Assembly (NCBI GenBank): GCA_947471745.1
Contig: CANJKZ010000770.1
Location: forward strand, 1-64,000
Origin: Closterium sp. Naga37s-1
Lineage: Eukaryota > Streptophyta > Zygnematophyceae > Desmidiales > Closteriaceae
Reading direction: 5' to 3'
Length of the DNA stretch: 64,000 bases
Position numbers and translations under genes: made by a program. Below the pieces are notes generated by a model. It searched no databases, was not told the DNA's origin, and was given only the letters and a program-made list of their open reading frames with translations. Positions 43,356-54,808 of this stretch are shown one piece after another (position 1 is the stretch's first letter; each line of letters begins with the position of its first letter).

Positions 43356-45113
43356 GCCGCTAGTCTTGTTGCTGAGTCTGCGTCTGTCTGTCCTCCGTCC
43401 GTCGGGGGTGAGTGTGCTCTTAGCACGGACGTCCTTGAGGACAGACAGGAGGAGTTCCAGTGTTTTGCCGCTGCTTTACCTCATCTCGTGTCCACGCTGC
43501 TTGCCCCTGAGGGAGACCCGGATGCACCAGACATCCAGACCCCGCGCTCTTACGCAGAGGCGATAGAGGGTCCCTACTCCTCTCAGTGGCAGGCAGCCAT
43601 GGACGCAGAGATGGCTTCCTGGAAGTCCACAGGCACCTACGTCGACGAGGTTCCCCCACCTGGGGCGAACATCGTCAGTGGCATGTGGATTTTCAGGGTG
43701 AAGCGGCCGCCGGGTTCTCCGCCTGTCTTCAAGGCGCGTTACGTGGCTCGAGGCTTCAGTCAGCGGCAGGGAGTTGACTACTTTCAGAACTTCTCCCCGA
43801 CCCCGAAGATGACCACTCTTCGGGTTCTGCTGCACGTCGCTGCTCAGCGTGACTACGAGCTTCACTCTCTTGACTTCAGCACTGCTTTCCTACAGGGCAG
43901 CCTGCACGAGGAGATCTGGCTGCGCCGCCCACCTGGCTTCACTGGGTCGTTTCCTCCTGGTACCCAGTGGAGCCTCCGGCGGCCAGTCTACGGTCTCCGC
44001 CAGGCGCCACGTGAGTGGCACGACACACTGAGGACTACGCTTGCGGCTCTTGGGTTTGCTCCTTCCACTGCTGACCCGTCGCTGTTTCTTCGCACCGACA
44101 CTTTGCTGCCGCCGTTCTACATCCTCGTGTACGTCGACGACTTGGTGTTTGCTACGGCTGACACTGCTGGACTCGCTCACGTGAAGTCTGAGCTGCAGAA
44201 GAGACACACGTGCACAGACCTGGGTGAACTGCGCAGCTATCTTGGCTTGCAGATCACTCGGGACAGAGCACGGCGCACCATTGCCCTGACTCAGTCACAC
44301 ATGGTGCAGCAGGTCCTTCAGCGCTTCGACTTCACGTACTCCTCGCCTCAGGCCACTCCTCTGTCTACTCGCCACTCGCTCTCAGCTCTGCCTTCGGATG
44401 AGTCCGTAGAGCCGAGTGGCCCGTACCCAGAGCTTGTTGGCTGCCTCATGTACCTGATGACCTGCACTCGACCTGACCTGGCATACCCTCTTAGCATCTT
44501 GGCACGCTATGTTGCTCCTGGGAGACACCGACCAGAGCACATGGCTGCAGCGAAGAGGGTGTTGCGCTACTTGTGCAGTACGTCGGGCATGGGGCTAGTG
44601 CTTGGAGGGCGGATTCCAGTGGTCCTCACTGGTCACGCAGACGCGTCTTGGGTTGACAACTTGGCTACGCAGCGGTCGTCACAGGGTTACACCTTCAGCC
44701 TTGGTTCCGGCTCTGTTTCGTGGCGGTCTACTCGCTCGTCTTCTGTTCTCAGCTCCAGCTGTGAGGCTGAGATCTACGCAGGGGCCATGGCTGCACAGGA
44801 GTTACGCTGGCTCACCTACCTGCTGACTGACCTCGGTGAGCCGCCTCGTTCTCCTCCGGTTCTGTACGTAGACAACAAGGCCATGCTGGCCTTGTGTCGG
44901 GAGCACAGACTGGAGCACAGAACGAAGCACATTGCTCTTCGCTACTTCCTTGCTCGTGAGCTTCAGCAGCGTGGTCAGCTGCGTCTTGCTTACGTGGCCT
45001 CCCAGGCCAACACTGCTGATATCTTCACCAAGGCACTTCAGCCTTGTGATCATCAGCGCTTCTGTACTATGCTAGGTCTTGTGCCTACTTGGCCTCACTT
45101 GCTTACTTCTTGA
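43356..45113 (+). pseudogene. Reverse transcriptase and RNase H of element E, frame intact
   Basis: Open without interruption from 43356 to TGA 45111, in the same frame as the hinge. RT motifs: SYAEAIEGPYSSQWQAAMDA, GMWIFRVKRPPG, YVARGFSQRQG, SLDFSTAFLQGSLHEEIW, VYGLRQAPREWHD, and the active site YVDDLVFA near 44130. RNase H motifs: LTGHADASWVDN, RSSQGYTF, SSSCEAEIYAGAMAAQELRW, VLYVDNKAML, KHIALRYF and ANTADIFTKAL. All catalytic acidic residues are visible. The domain is well preserved but cut off from gag by upstream lesions. Confidence 0.9.
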
Positions 45114-45317
45114 CTTTACTTGTACTGTGATCTATATATACCTGCACTTGCTTGTTTACCTTTTATATATAATCCTGCATGTGAACTGGCGTTGTGGCCT
45201 TTGAACCTGTGCTCGGAATGTGTGGTGACGTTGTGATCCACCCTGAGCTTGCTTTGCTTTGCTTTGCTTGACTGGTCTTGTGACCCCTTGTTCTCCCCCA
45301 CTTTGCCTATGGGGGTG

Positions 45318-45447
45318 TGTCAAACATCAATCACATAGCCTGTCTAGGCTGTAGTGGGGTAGACACTATGGGGTACAGTTTTCTAGGGTTTCATATTTGT
45401 ACCCAACCCATTTTCCTAATCCATCATTCATTTCCTATTTACTCACA
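45318..45447 (+). repeat. 3' LTR of element E (130 bp)
   Basis: Identical to 38172-38301. Preceded by the polypurine tract and followed by GTGTG. Confidence 0.96.
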
Positions 45448-47234
45448 GTGTGGTCGCTGAGGTGGCAGTCTCTCCGGTAGGTTGCCAGCAGTGTTAAAAA
45501 ATCGCTCGGGTTCTCTACTTCTCCCACTTCCGTGATGTCAACAGCTCACCCGTCAGCTCTTGAAGCGACGGCCCATTTCATCCTGGTGGCATTGACGTAG
45601 ATTGTTGAAGACTCAGGCGACTGCCAGCGAAGTAGTGCGACCCAGTTACCGCCGCTTCGCACAGTGCAGCTGCCTGTCGTCGAGTCAATTTGCGTGTTAT
45701 ACCGTCGCAGCCAATTAAACCCTAGTAAATTGTCAGTCCCATCCAGCTGTCGCGAGTATTTCCTGTGTAAACCCGAACTTTCTCCCACAACGAATCTTTC
45801 TCTCTCCACCTTTTCCCATATTGCTAATGGCGTGCCGTCCAACAGTCGTGCGCCAATCGCAGGTAAACACCGGCTACGTGTTTGTTGCAGCTTCCTTGCA
45901 GTTGCGGTATTAATTAAGCTGCGGCTAGCCTCTCCGTCAATTGAAACCTTCACTGCTGTCCCCTATATTTTCCCGTCAATCAGTACTGGGTGATCTGTCG
46001 TTGTACCCTCCTTATTTAGCCGAGCCCGATCGATTGCGTGAATCGGTGCAGTCACTCGGTGAGGGTCAGTGGGGTCGGACGAGCAGTAAGTCTCGTCAGT
46101 ATTGGGCCCGTACTCTACTGACTGCTGGCATTTTCTTGCCTCCCAGACTCTCTCCTATGCTCTGCTCCTCGACGCTTTAACTCGTCTAGGCATTTGCTCT
46201 TGCGATAGCCCAGCCTGTTGCACGCGAAGCAGCGTCCCCGGAATGGCGTGACAGCGGCATTCGTTGCAACGGTGTCTACCGTGGCGTGCTCGGCGGTTCC
46301 CCGAGTGCGTTGTCCGTAGTGGTAGGACCCCGGCCTCGGACGGCGTAGTATGTTGTTTTTTCGAGGCAAGCGCCAGGATATTGTTGAGTTTAGCGATCCC
46401 GCGTAGAAGGATTTCCTGCGAGATTTTCGGATTCAAGCCGCCGACGTAGTGATCCACTCGCTCTGCTTTGTGCATGTAGCCGATCTGTTCGCACAGCGTG
46501 AGAAAATTGCTGGTGTAGTCTTTAACCGACCCAAGCTGTCGCCAAGTGCGCAGCTTCTGGCGTGCTGAGATTGAAACCGCGATCGGCTCGAAGTGCGCCC
46601 GTAGCACTGCGCACCATGCATCCCACGTGCGGTATTGGGCAACTTCGCAGAATAAACTCCAGATGACAGCCGCCCCCGAGAGCCTTTCCCCTTGCGTTAG
46701 TGGCTTGTAGTCGCTCGCCGAGGTTACGATGACTCGCCACCAGTCCATGGCGGTCCTACGCAGCAACAAAACGGTGTACCGGGTCGTCACTGCATCCGAC
46801 GTGATGTAATTCGCGTAAAAATACACGTTTGTCGTGAATACCCACGATTGAACCGTCAAACCTCTACGCTGGCTAGGATCGAAACAGGGTGGGCGCTGCG
46901 GCTTGATTGGCATCGGCTCAACAATGTCATTACTGCCGACTGGTGCCGCAATACTGACGTGACGACTGGCTTCGCGAGATGTGTTTACACCCAGTCCTTC
47001 CCTGGTTTGCTCCATGCCCGGCATGGTTTGGGCGGCGTCATCACTGGCCGCGGCTGAGCGCAGTCACACACTGTCGTAGTGTAATGCAGATGGTGTTCCC
47101 GAGATGACGGTGATCAGTTCTTCATTATTGCCAACTTGTGCAGGTGCATTCGCCATCGACTGTTGAAGTGATGAGTCGCGCTCTGCCGTTAAAGTTGCGA
47201 TTTCGAGCGCGGAATCTTGCAGCTGACGCATAAA
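45448..47234 (-). pseudogene. Ty3/gypsy gag and protease, element F
   Basis: The minus frame starts near 47231 (MRQLQDSALEIATLTAE) and has a TGA at 47064. It continues through MPGMEQTREG and a gag domain (MDWWRVI, LRAHFEPIAVS, LRTWRQLGSVKDYTSNFL, YVGGLNPKISQEILL). A zinc-knuckle-like CFACNRLGYRKSKC (46250 region, other frame) has Tyr in place of His. Protease follows at 45546-45953 (SIDGEASRSLINTATARKL, LLGFNWLRRYN). This is Ty3/gypsy order. The fragment is bounded by element G at 47235 and element E at 45447. Confidence 0.85.
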
Positions 47235-47992
47235 TGTTGACGGGAAAACAGCCCCGCCCTTACTTGGGCGAAGCCTTTTATGCAATCGGGTGCGCGGGAG
47301 ATGCAGCCGACTGCCCGCAGTAGTCGACGCCGACTTGGGCGAGCAGGTCGATGAAGTTGGTCGCCCTACGCAGGACCTCTGCAAAGTCGCCAACGAAGGA
47401 GATCGGCGGTCGACTTCTACCTGGGTGGTCGATGAGCTCGTCGAAGTGCTGTGCGAGGGAGCTGCGTCGAAGAGGTCGATTGGAGGTGTGCTCGAGCAGG
47501 AGTTCTGCTCGACGGGATCCGTTCGATGACAATGGTCGACGAGCTCCTTGACAAGGTCGGTAGAAGAGCTCCTGGACAAGGTCGGTAGAGGAGCTCCTTG
47601 ATGAGGTCGGTCGAGGAGCACTGGGCGACGAGTTCTGTTTGACCGAGCACCGTAGAACTTGTCGACGGAAGTTGCTCGTCTACGAAACTCGGCAGGCGTG
47701 CAAGTTTCGCTTCTGCGGGCTTTGGTGAAGTTGACCTACGGGCTGGTATCCCGAGGTCGACGTGGAGCATCTGGCATGATCGTCGGCACATGGCCGACTT
47801 AGCATTCGCGTGTCGGGTGGGATGAGGCACAATGTGCTCGACCGCCTACAAGCACCTGCAAAGTGGGTGCGCGTGCGCTATTGTCATCTGCGGTTGCAAC
47901 GCTTGCTAGCCGCTCTGCTGCAGCGTTGGCAAGCCACGTAGATGGAGCGCTGGCAAGTGGTCGACCATTCTACCAGCTGGCGGTCGACCTGC
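47235..47992 (+). repeat. Left LTR of element G, 3' end probably deleted
   Basis: Starts TGTTGACGGGAAAACAGC and matches the right LTR to about GCGGTCGACCTGC. Sequence beyond that differs. Confidence 0.75.
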
Positions 47993-50900
47993 CTCGTCCC
48001 CGGCGTGCTCTACGTTCCGGGCGTGCAGGCGAACCTGCCGTCAGCCGGCCAGTTGAAGGACAGCGGCGTGAAGTTGCAGGACGTCGGCAAGGAAATGCTG
48101 CTCGTCTCGGCTGCGGGGGACGTGCTTGGTCGGGCGAAGTACACCGGCCAGGTCCTCTGCACCGACCTTCGACCTTGCTCGACGGAGTTGACGTCGACCC
48201 CGTCAGAGGTGGTGGCTCTACGGACGATCGCTTCGGTGACGAACTCGACCCCGGACATGTGGCACGCTCGACTTGTGCATGTCGGTGTCGACACGATCAA
48301 GAGCTCGGCAAAGCATGAAGTCGTCGTCGTTCAAGACATCAAGCAGTCGATCGCGACCGACGTGCCGTGTGCTTCCTGCGTCGGCGGCAAGCTGGCGCAG
48401 CACACCTTCCCCGACCAAGGATCAGACGCCGAGAATGCGCTCGACATGGTGGACATTGACCTCTGCGAGCCGTTTCGAGTGGCCGCCAATGATGGCAACC
48501 TCTACTTTCTCCTGCTGAAGGACAAGAAGACCCGCTATATGTGGGTTTGGTCGATCGCGAACAAGAGCGACGTGTTGGTCGTCTTCGAAAAGTGGTTGAA
48601 TGTGGTAGAGCGGTAGACGTCGAAGTCGGTGAAAATGTTGCGTTCTGACCTCGGAGGGGAGTTCCTCGGTCGGGCCTTCACTGACCTTATCGAAGACAAG
48701 GGCATGCTCCACAATCTGACATGCCCTTATACTTCGCAGCAGAACGGGATGGCGGAGCGTGAGATGCATATGGTTGTCGAGGCCGTGCGGACGATGTTGC
48801 TTCACATGGGCGTGAAGCACCACTGGTGGCACCTCGCTCTGCGACAGGACATCTGGGTGTGCAACTGCCTCGAACGGACATCTCTGCCTTCGGGGACTAC
48901 GCCGCATGAGTTGCTGTTTGAGAAGAAACCGGAACTGACGCTGGCGCGCGTGTGGGGCTGCATGGTGTAGTTCATGGTCCCCGAGCAGCAGCGCGGTGGG
49001 AAGCTGGTGCAGAAGGCTTGGTGGGGCCTTCATCTCGGCGTGTCGTTTGAGAGCAAGGGCGGGGGGGTCCTCGACCTCACCGACACCAAGGTGGTTACGA
49101 CGGTCGAGGCCATCTTCTACGAGACCATGTCACTCGAGGTGTGGAAGGTATAGAGTATGGGCCGGCGTCGGGGCGGACGCAGACCAACCCACCCACAGAC
49201 ACCTCCTCGGCGACGCTTCCGCTGCTCGTCGAGGCCGGCGAGGCTGATGCTGACGACGTCGAGGACGTCCCTCCTCCCTCTGCTCCCGCTCTCTCCTCCT
49301 CTCTACCCCTTGTCGCTGACTTGCCGAAGCCGGCATCGCCATCGGCCATCGGTGATGAGGGGAGCATTGCTACGTCGCCTTCGGCGCCGGCCAACGGCAT
49401 TGCCGGCGGCCGACGTGACGAAATGCACCTTGGCGGCCGAGTGCAGAAGTCACTGACGATAGGGGAGCAGTCGGAGAATTTGGCAGAGGAGCCGACGGCA
49501 AAGGAGAAGTTGGTAGAGGAGGCGACGGTAGAGGACAAGTCGGCAGGGGAGCCGACTATCATTGACCAGCTCGACGATGGGGCGTCGAGCGACGTTGTAG
49601 AAATTCTTCATGGGGAGCTGTCGCCATCGGAGCAGTCTGACAAAAGTGACGTGGTGGAGGTTCCGGTCAAAGGAGTGAAGCTGCGGCGTTCTACCCGCTC
49701 CAACCTCGTCAAGCCTGCAGAGAAGTGGAGCTACCATGCTTGTCTGTCGCCGACTTCCTACAGCACGCTACTCGACAACGCGCAGGCTGACATCGACCAA
49801 CGCAGGCTCAACCCCGACGTGGACGCCGACTCGGAACAACGCTGGGACATCGCGACGATGACGGTGAAAGAGGCGTTGGCGAGCTGGAAGGGCAAGGTGG
49901 TGAAGGCCGCCATGGACGAGGAGATCCGAAGCCTCATCGCCAATGGCACGTGGGAGCTGGTCAAGCGTCCACACGGTATCAACGTGATGAGGAATCGGTG
50001 GGTGCTAATGACGAAGTACCACGTCAACGACACGGTCGCCCGCGAGAAGGCGCACTTAGTCGTGAAAGGCTTCACGCAGGTGTACGGCGCCGACTACGAC
50101 AAGACGTAAGCACCGGTGGGGAGCTACGTCACGCTGCGGATCTTCCTCAGCATCGTTGCCATCCTCGACTTGCACATGATGCAGCTCATCATGAAGAATG
50201 CGTTCCTGCAGAGCAAGCTCGAATGCGTGCTCTATGTGTACCAGCCGGACTACTACAACGGCGGGACTGGCCAAGTGTGCAAGCTACTGAAGAGCCTCTA
50301 CGGGCTGAAGTAGTCACCGCTGTTGTGGTACTTGGCGCTCAACGCGGTGCTGATCGGGGCTGACTGGTAGAAGAGCCAAGTCGACGAAGCTCTCTACTTC
50401 AAGGTCGGCGACGACGGAGTGGCGTGCTGGGTGCTCGTCTACGTCGACGACCTGCTCGCCGCAAGCAGCAGCCTCTCGATGCTGAAGGAGCTAAAGGAGC
50501 TGCTGGAGGCCGCCTTTGAGCTGCGCAAGATCAGCCCAGTCGAGAAGTATCTTGGGCTGGAGATTGTGCGTGACCGACCAGCGAGGAAGCTGTGGCTCCA
50601 TCAGCAGGCCTACCTCGACAAGCTGCGTAGGCGCTTCATCGACAATGAGACGACCAGGAGGATTCTGAAGACGTCGGTCTCCGTCGATGCCTACGTCGAG
50701 CTGACATTCGACGACGAGGAGGCGCAGTCGCGCGAGGAGGAGTACCGGCAGAAGGAGGGCTCGCTGCAGTTCGCGGCGACGACGACGAGGCAGGACATTG
50801 CCTTTGCGTGCAGCAAGCTGGGGAGCGGCCTGACAGTGAGGAACGACCAGCATTGGCGTGAGGTCGACTGTTGCTTGCTCTACCTCACCGACTCCCGTGA

Positions 50901-51399
50901 CACCGCCCTGGATTTCGGCGGTGGACCAGAGTTGTTGTGCCTGGTCGGCTATGAGAACGCCGACGACTTAGGCGGCAAGCAGAACCGGACGAGTACGGGC
51001 GGCTATGTGTTCGTCTTCGGAGGGGCCGCCGTCTCCTGGACGAGCCAATGCATCAAGTGCGCAACGCTCTCATTAACTGAGTCAGAGTATGTCATGGCCA
51101 CCGAAGCCGGCAAGGAGGCTCGTCGACCTCGCTTCCTCCTTGCAGAATTCCAGCTGCTCAACAATGGGACACCGACCGTCCTTCGGATGTACAACCAGTC
51201 GGCCATCACAATCGCTGAAGGCTTGGGGCTGAAGGGAAACCTCAAGCACATGGAGCGACGCTATGCTGGGCTGCAGCAGATGGTGAAACGCGGGAAGATC
51301 GCTCTGCAGTACATCCCAACCACCGAGCAGCCGGCTGACTTCCTGACGAAGGAGCTGCATTTTCCTGCCTTCAACCGGTGCTCTGTCGCGATCGGCTAA
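47993..51399 (+). pseudogene. Copia pol of element G, several stops
   Basis: Protease C-terminus (VLYVPGVQANLPSAGQL, 48007-48060); pre-integrase (MWHARLVHVG, CASCVGGKL); integrase (VDIDLCEP, LRSDLGGEF, TSQQNGMAERE, LARVWGCMV). Acidic linker (49141-49700). RT: LRRSTRSN, MDEEIRSLIANGTWELV, NRWVLMTKYH, VYGADYDKT, LYGLK, LVYVDDLLAASSS. RNase H: ENADDLGGKQNRTSTGGYVF, SLTESEYVMATEAGKEA, NQSAITIAEGLGLKG, EQPADFLTKEL. Stops at 48614, 48968, 50107, 50311 and 50368 and one frameshift near 49100 disable it. A different copia lineage from A, B, E and I, with a simple linker instead of a Gly-rich hinge. Confidence 0.88.
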
Positions 51400-51595
51400 G
51401 TGCGCCTAGCCGACGTCGGCGACGATGATGACGATGTGCAGCAGTAGGTGCCATACCCTTCTGCATGGTTGGTGCGGTGATCGGCATGTTGTGTGATTGG
51501 GTGCATGTCGACAACGAATTTCCCGTGTATTCTATCCCTTGGGTTCTTGGTAGACCTAGTGTGTAGGGTGTCCAAGCGTGAGTGCGGCAGGGGAG

Positions 51596-51673
51596 TGTTG
51601 ACAGGAAAACAGCCCTGCCCTCGCTTAGGCGAAGCCTTCTACGCAGTCGGGTGCGCTGGGAGATGCAGCCAAC
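51596..51673 (+). repeat. Right LTR of element G, first part
   Basis: TGTTGACAGGAAAACAGCC...GCAGCCAAC, the first 78 bp of the repeat. Element H is inserted after it. It continues at 58162. Confidence 0.82.
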
Positions 51674-51821
51674 TGTGAACGAGTGAACAAAATAAGGAAT
51701 GAGTAGAAACAGGCAGTACAGGGGAGCATATAGCAAACCCTAAGGGGGTTATACCCTCTACAGCATAACTCAGTGTAACACCTAGACTAAACTAACAAAC
51801 TATAACAATTATAGTTTGACA
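51674..51821 (-). repeat. 3' LTR of element H (148 bp)
   Basis: Minus-strand TGTCAAACTATAATTG...CTCGTTCACA. Confidence 0.92.
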
Positions 51822-52302
51822 CACCCCCATAGTCTAGGTAACGATAGTCTTGTGGAAAGCAACACACAACCCAAGAGCAAGGGTCACAGGACCAGTCGGC
51901 AAGAACAAGCAACGGTCACAAGACAAGTTCACAAGAACAAAGCAACTCTCGGGGTGGTTCTCAAGATCACCACATAGTCCGAGAACAAGCAAGGGGCCAC
52001 AAGGCCAGTCCACATGCAAGTATATAGCATATATAAGAGATGCAAGAGTACAAACATGCATGACAAGCATCTCTACAGAAGTAAAGAGCCACACGGCCTG
52101 TCAACAAGCACAGATATAGGATATATAGTGAGATGCAAGAGTACAAGACAAAACGTCTCTACACAAGCAAGTGAGGGCCTGTAGACACAAGGCCAAGCTG
52201 GGTGCAAAAACGCTGGTGGTCACAAGGCGGCAACGCCTTGGTGAAGATATCTGCAGTGTTGGCCTCATAGACCACACGTCGCACGAGTGCCTGACCACGC
52301 TG

Positions 52303-53040
52303 CTACAACTCTTGCAGAAGGAAGTAACGAAGCTGGATGTGCTTCACCTTCCCAACCAGTCGGAGCTCCTCGCAAAACAGGATAGCAGACATGTTGTCGG
52401 CGAACAAGACTAGGGGAGCGTGAGGCTGCTCACCAAGGTCGGTGAGGAGGAAAGAGAGCCAGCGAAGCTCCTGGGCAGCCATGGCCGCAGCGCACACCTC
52501 TGCCTCACAGCTGGAACTAGAGACGGACCACGCCCGAGTCGACCTCCACAAAACAGCTCCGGTCCCAAGGCTGAAGCAATAACCCTGTGTAGACCGCAGC
52601 GACTCTGCGTCGTCGGCCCTCGACAAGTCCGAGAAACCTGTACGTGTAATTGGCTGCTTCCCTCCAAGGACAAGTCCCATGCCTGATGTACTCGCCACAT
52701 ATTTTGCCACCCTCTTAGCAGTGTACTAGTGGGAAGGTCGGTGTCTCCCAGTCGCAACAAAGCGCGCAAGGACGCTAAGAGGGTAAGCTAGGTCCGGGCG
52801 AGTACAGGTCATCAGGTACATGAGACAACCCACCAGCTCAGGATATGGACCACTGGACTCAAATGGCTCGTCCGAAGGTGGAGCCGTGAGCCCATGGTCC
52901 ACAGCAAGAGGGATGGGCTGTACCTTGGAGAACGGGAAGCGGAACTGCGTGAGGATCTGCTCAACCATATGCAACTGCGTCAGGGTAATGGTGCGAGCTT
53001 CCCTGTCCCTAGTGATCTGCAGGCCAAGGTAGCGCTGCAA
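52303..53040 (-). pseudogene. RT C-terminus and RNase H of element H
   Basis: Minus strand: QRYLGLQITRDREARTITLTQ, GCLMYLMTCTRPDLAYPLS (52726-53040), one interruption near 52725, then GMGLVLGGKQPITRTGFSDL, LRSTQGYCFSLG, SSSCEAEVCAAAMAAQELRW, VLFADNMSAILFCEELR and VKHIQLRYFLLQEL (52303-52710). RNase H of the copia type. The end of the domain continues to about 52200 in degraded form. Confidence 0.86.
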
Positions 53041-53069
53041 CTCACCAAGGTCAGTGCAAGTGTGTCTCC

Positions 53070-54398
53070 TCAGGAGGCCAGTGCGCGTCGGTCGGGAGTG
53101 GCGAAGACCAGGTCGTCAACGTAGACCAGAACAAAGAACGGGTTCGAGCCGCGGCGGACGAACAGCGACGTGTCAGCAGACGACGGAAAGAAGTCAAGCG
53201 CTGCAATTGTCGTGCGAAGTGTGTCGTGCCACTCACGGGGAGCCTGTCGCAGGCCGTAGTCCGGTTGACGCAGCTGCCACTGGGTCCCAGGTGGGAAAGA
53301 GCTAGTGAAGCCAGGAGGACGACGCAGCCAGATCTGCTCGTGTAGGCTCCCCTGAAGGAACGCTATGGAGAAGTCCAAGGAATGTAACTCGTAGTCGTGC
53401 TGAGCTGCGATATGCAGCAACACCCAAAGAGTGGTCATCTTCGGGGTGAGAGCGAAGGTCTGGAAGAATTCTACCGCCTCGCGCTTACTGAAGCCTCTTG
53501 CCACATAGCGCGCCTTGAACACCGGTGGTGATCCAGGCAGCCGCTTCACCTTGTAGAGCCACATGCCACTGACAACGTTCGTCCTAGGTGGTGGGACGTC
53601 GTCGACGTAGGTGCATGTGGACCTATAAGATGCCATCTCTGCCTCCTCAGCTGCTATCCAGTACGAAGCCCAGGGTCCCGAGACCGCCTCGGCATGAGTG
53701 CGAGGGATCGGGATGTCAAGGGAGTCTGGATCCCCCTCAGGGGCAAGCAGCATGGCGCAGAGATGAGGAACAGCGACCGCCAGGAAACCAAGCTCAAACT
53801 GCCTGTCCTCCAGGACCTCCAGGGGAAAAACAGGAACACCCCCAGTGGACGGAAAACGAGCAGTGCCGCTCACCAGGTGGGAGGCGTAGTCAAGGCGGTG
53901 GGAAGAGGCAAAGCCAGCGACAGTGGTAACAAGAGCTGAGACAGACGACAGAGGGGCAGTCGGGTGAGTGACCAACGCGAACAGAACACAAAAGACGACA
54001 GGATGGGAGGCACAGAGGTAGTTGGACAACGGGTTGTGAAACACATTGAGGGACGACTCAGGAGGCTGTGGAAGGACTGGAGGAGGTGGAGCACGAGAAC
54101 AAAGTACAAGGTGAAACGGACCGTCAGCACAGTAGCGAGACCGACGAGGCTCTGGAGACACAGCATGACCGAGGGGAGAACGACGAGTCCACGGGGATGA
54201 GGCAAGGGACTCGACAAGGGGAACATGAGGGGAAGGTAGAGGACCACGGACCAGGCGTGCAGGTGCTGGGTCGGTCAGGTCTCTCAGTCGCTGCTGCTCC
54301 ACCTCCTCGGACGTCTGCTGCGGCGGTGCCTGCCCCTGCTGCTGCTCCTCCTGTTCCAGGTGTGGCTCCTCCTCTACTCTCTTCTGCAGTGTCTGCAA
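53070..54398 (-). pseudogene. Reverse transcriptase of element H, long open frame
   Basis: 443 codons are open on the minus strand. An N-terminal Gln/Glu-rich stretch precedes HRLDYASHLVSG, VLEDRQFELGFL, APEGDPDSLDIP, AEEAEMASYRSTCTY, GMWLYKVKRLPGSPP, YVARGFSKREAVEF, SLDFSIAFLQGSLHEQIWLRRPPG, YGLRQAPREWHDTLR and the active site YVDDLVFAT near 53110. The upstream 54400-54800 holds Ala/Gln-rich repeats (CTGCTGCGG units) where the frame is lost. Confidence 0.87.
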
Positions 54399-54399
54399 C

Positions 54400-54800
54400 T
54401 ACACCTGCTGCTGCGGCCGTGACTCCTCCTCGACCCTCTCCTGCTGCGGCTGCAGCTGCACCTGCTGCTGTGGCTGTAACTCCTCTACCCTCTCCTGCTG
54501 CGGTCGCAACTGCACCTGCTGCTGCTGCCGGGACTCCTCTACTCTCTCATGGTGTTGCTGCAAGTGCACCTTCTGCTGCGGTCGTAAATCCTCTACCCTC
54601 TCTTGCTGCATCGCAACTGCACCTACTGTTGCGGCCGGGACTTGTCCTCTACTCTCTCCTGGTGTGGCTGCAACTGAACATGCTGCTGCGGCCGTAATTC
54701 CTCTACCCTCTCCTGCTGCGGTTGCAACTTCACCTGCTGCGGCGGCCGGGACTCCTCCTCTACTCTCTCCTGATGCTCCAACTAGGACTGCTGCTGCTGC
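54400..54800. repeat. Repeat-rich hinge of element H
   Basis: Units of about 50-60 bp such as CTCTCCTGCTGCGGTCGCAACTGCACC, repeated about eight times. Position equals the integrase-RT hinge of elements B and E. Confidence 0.75.
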
Positions 54801-54808
54801 TGCTGCTG

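Larger units (their letters stand above)
38172..45447 (+). mobile_element. Ty1/copia element E, complete, identical LTRs
   Basis: The 130-bp LTRs (38172-38301 and 45318-45447) are identical over their whole length. The target duplication GTGTG is perfect (38167-38171 and 45448-45452). A primer-binding site TGGTATAGAGCGGG begins at 38302, and GCCTATGGGGGTG precedes the right LTR. Gag, protease, integrase, hinge, RT and RNase H are all present in copia order. Despite the apparently recent insertion, the polyprotein frame is broken at several points. It is inserted in gypsy element F. Confidence 0.97.
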
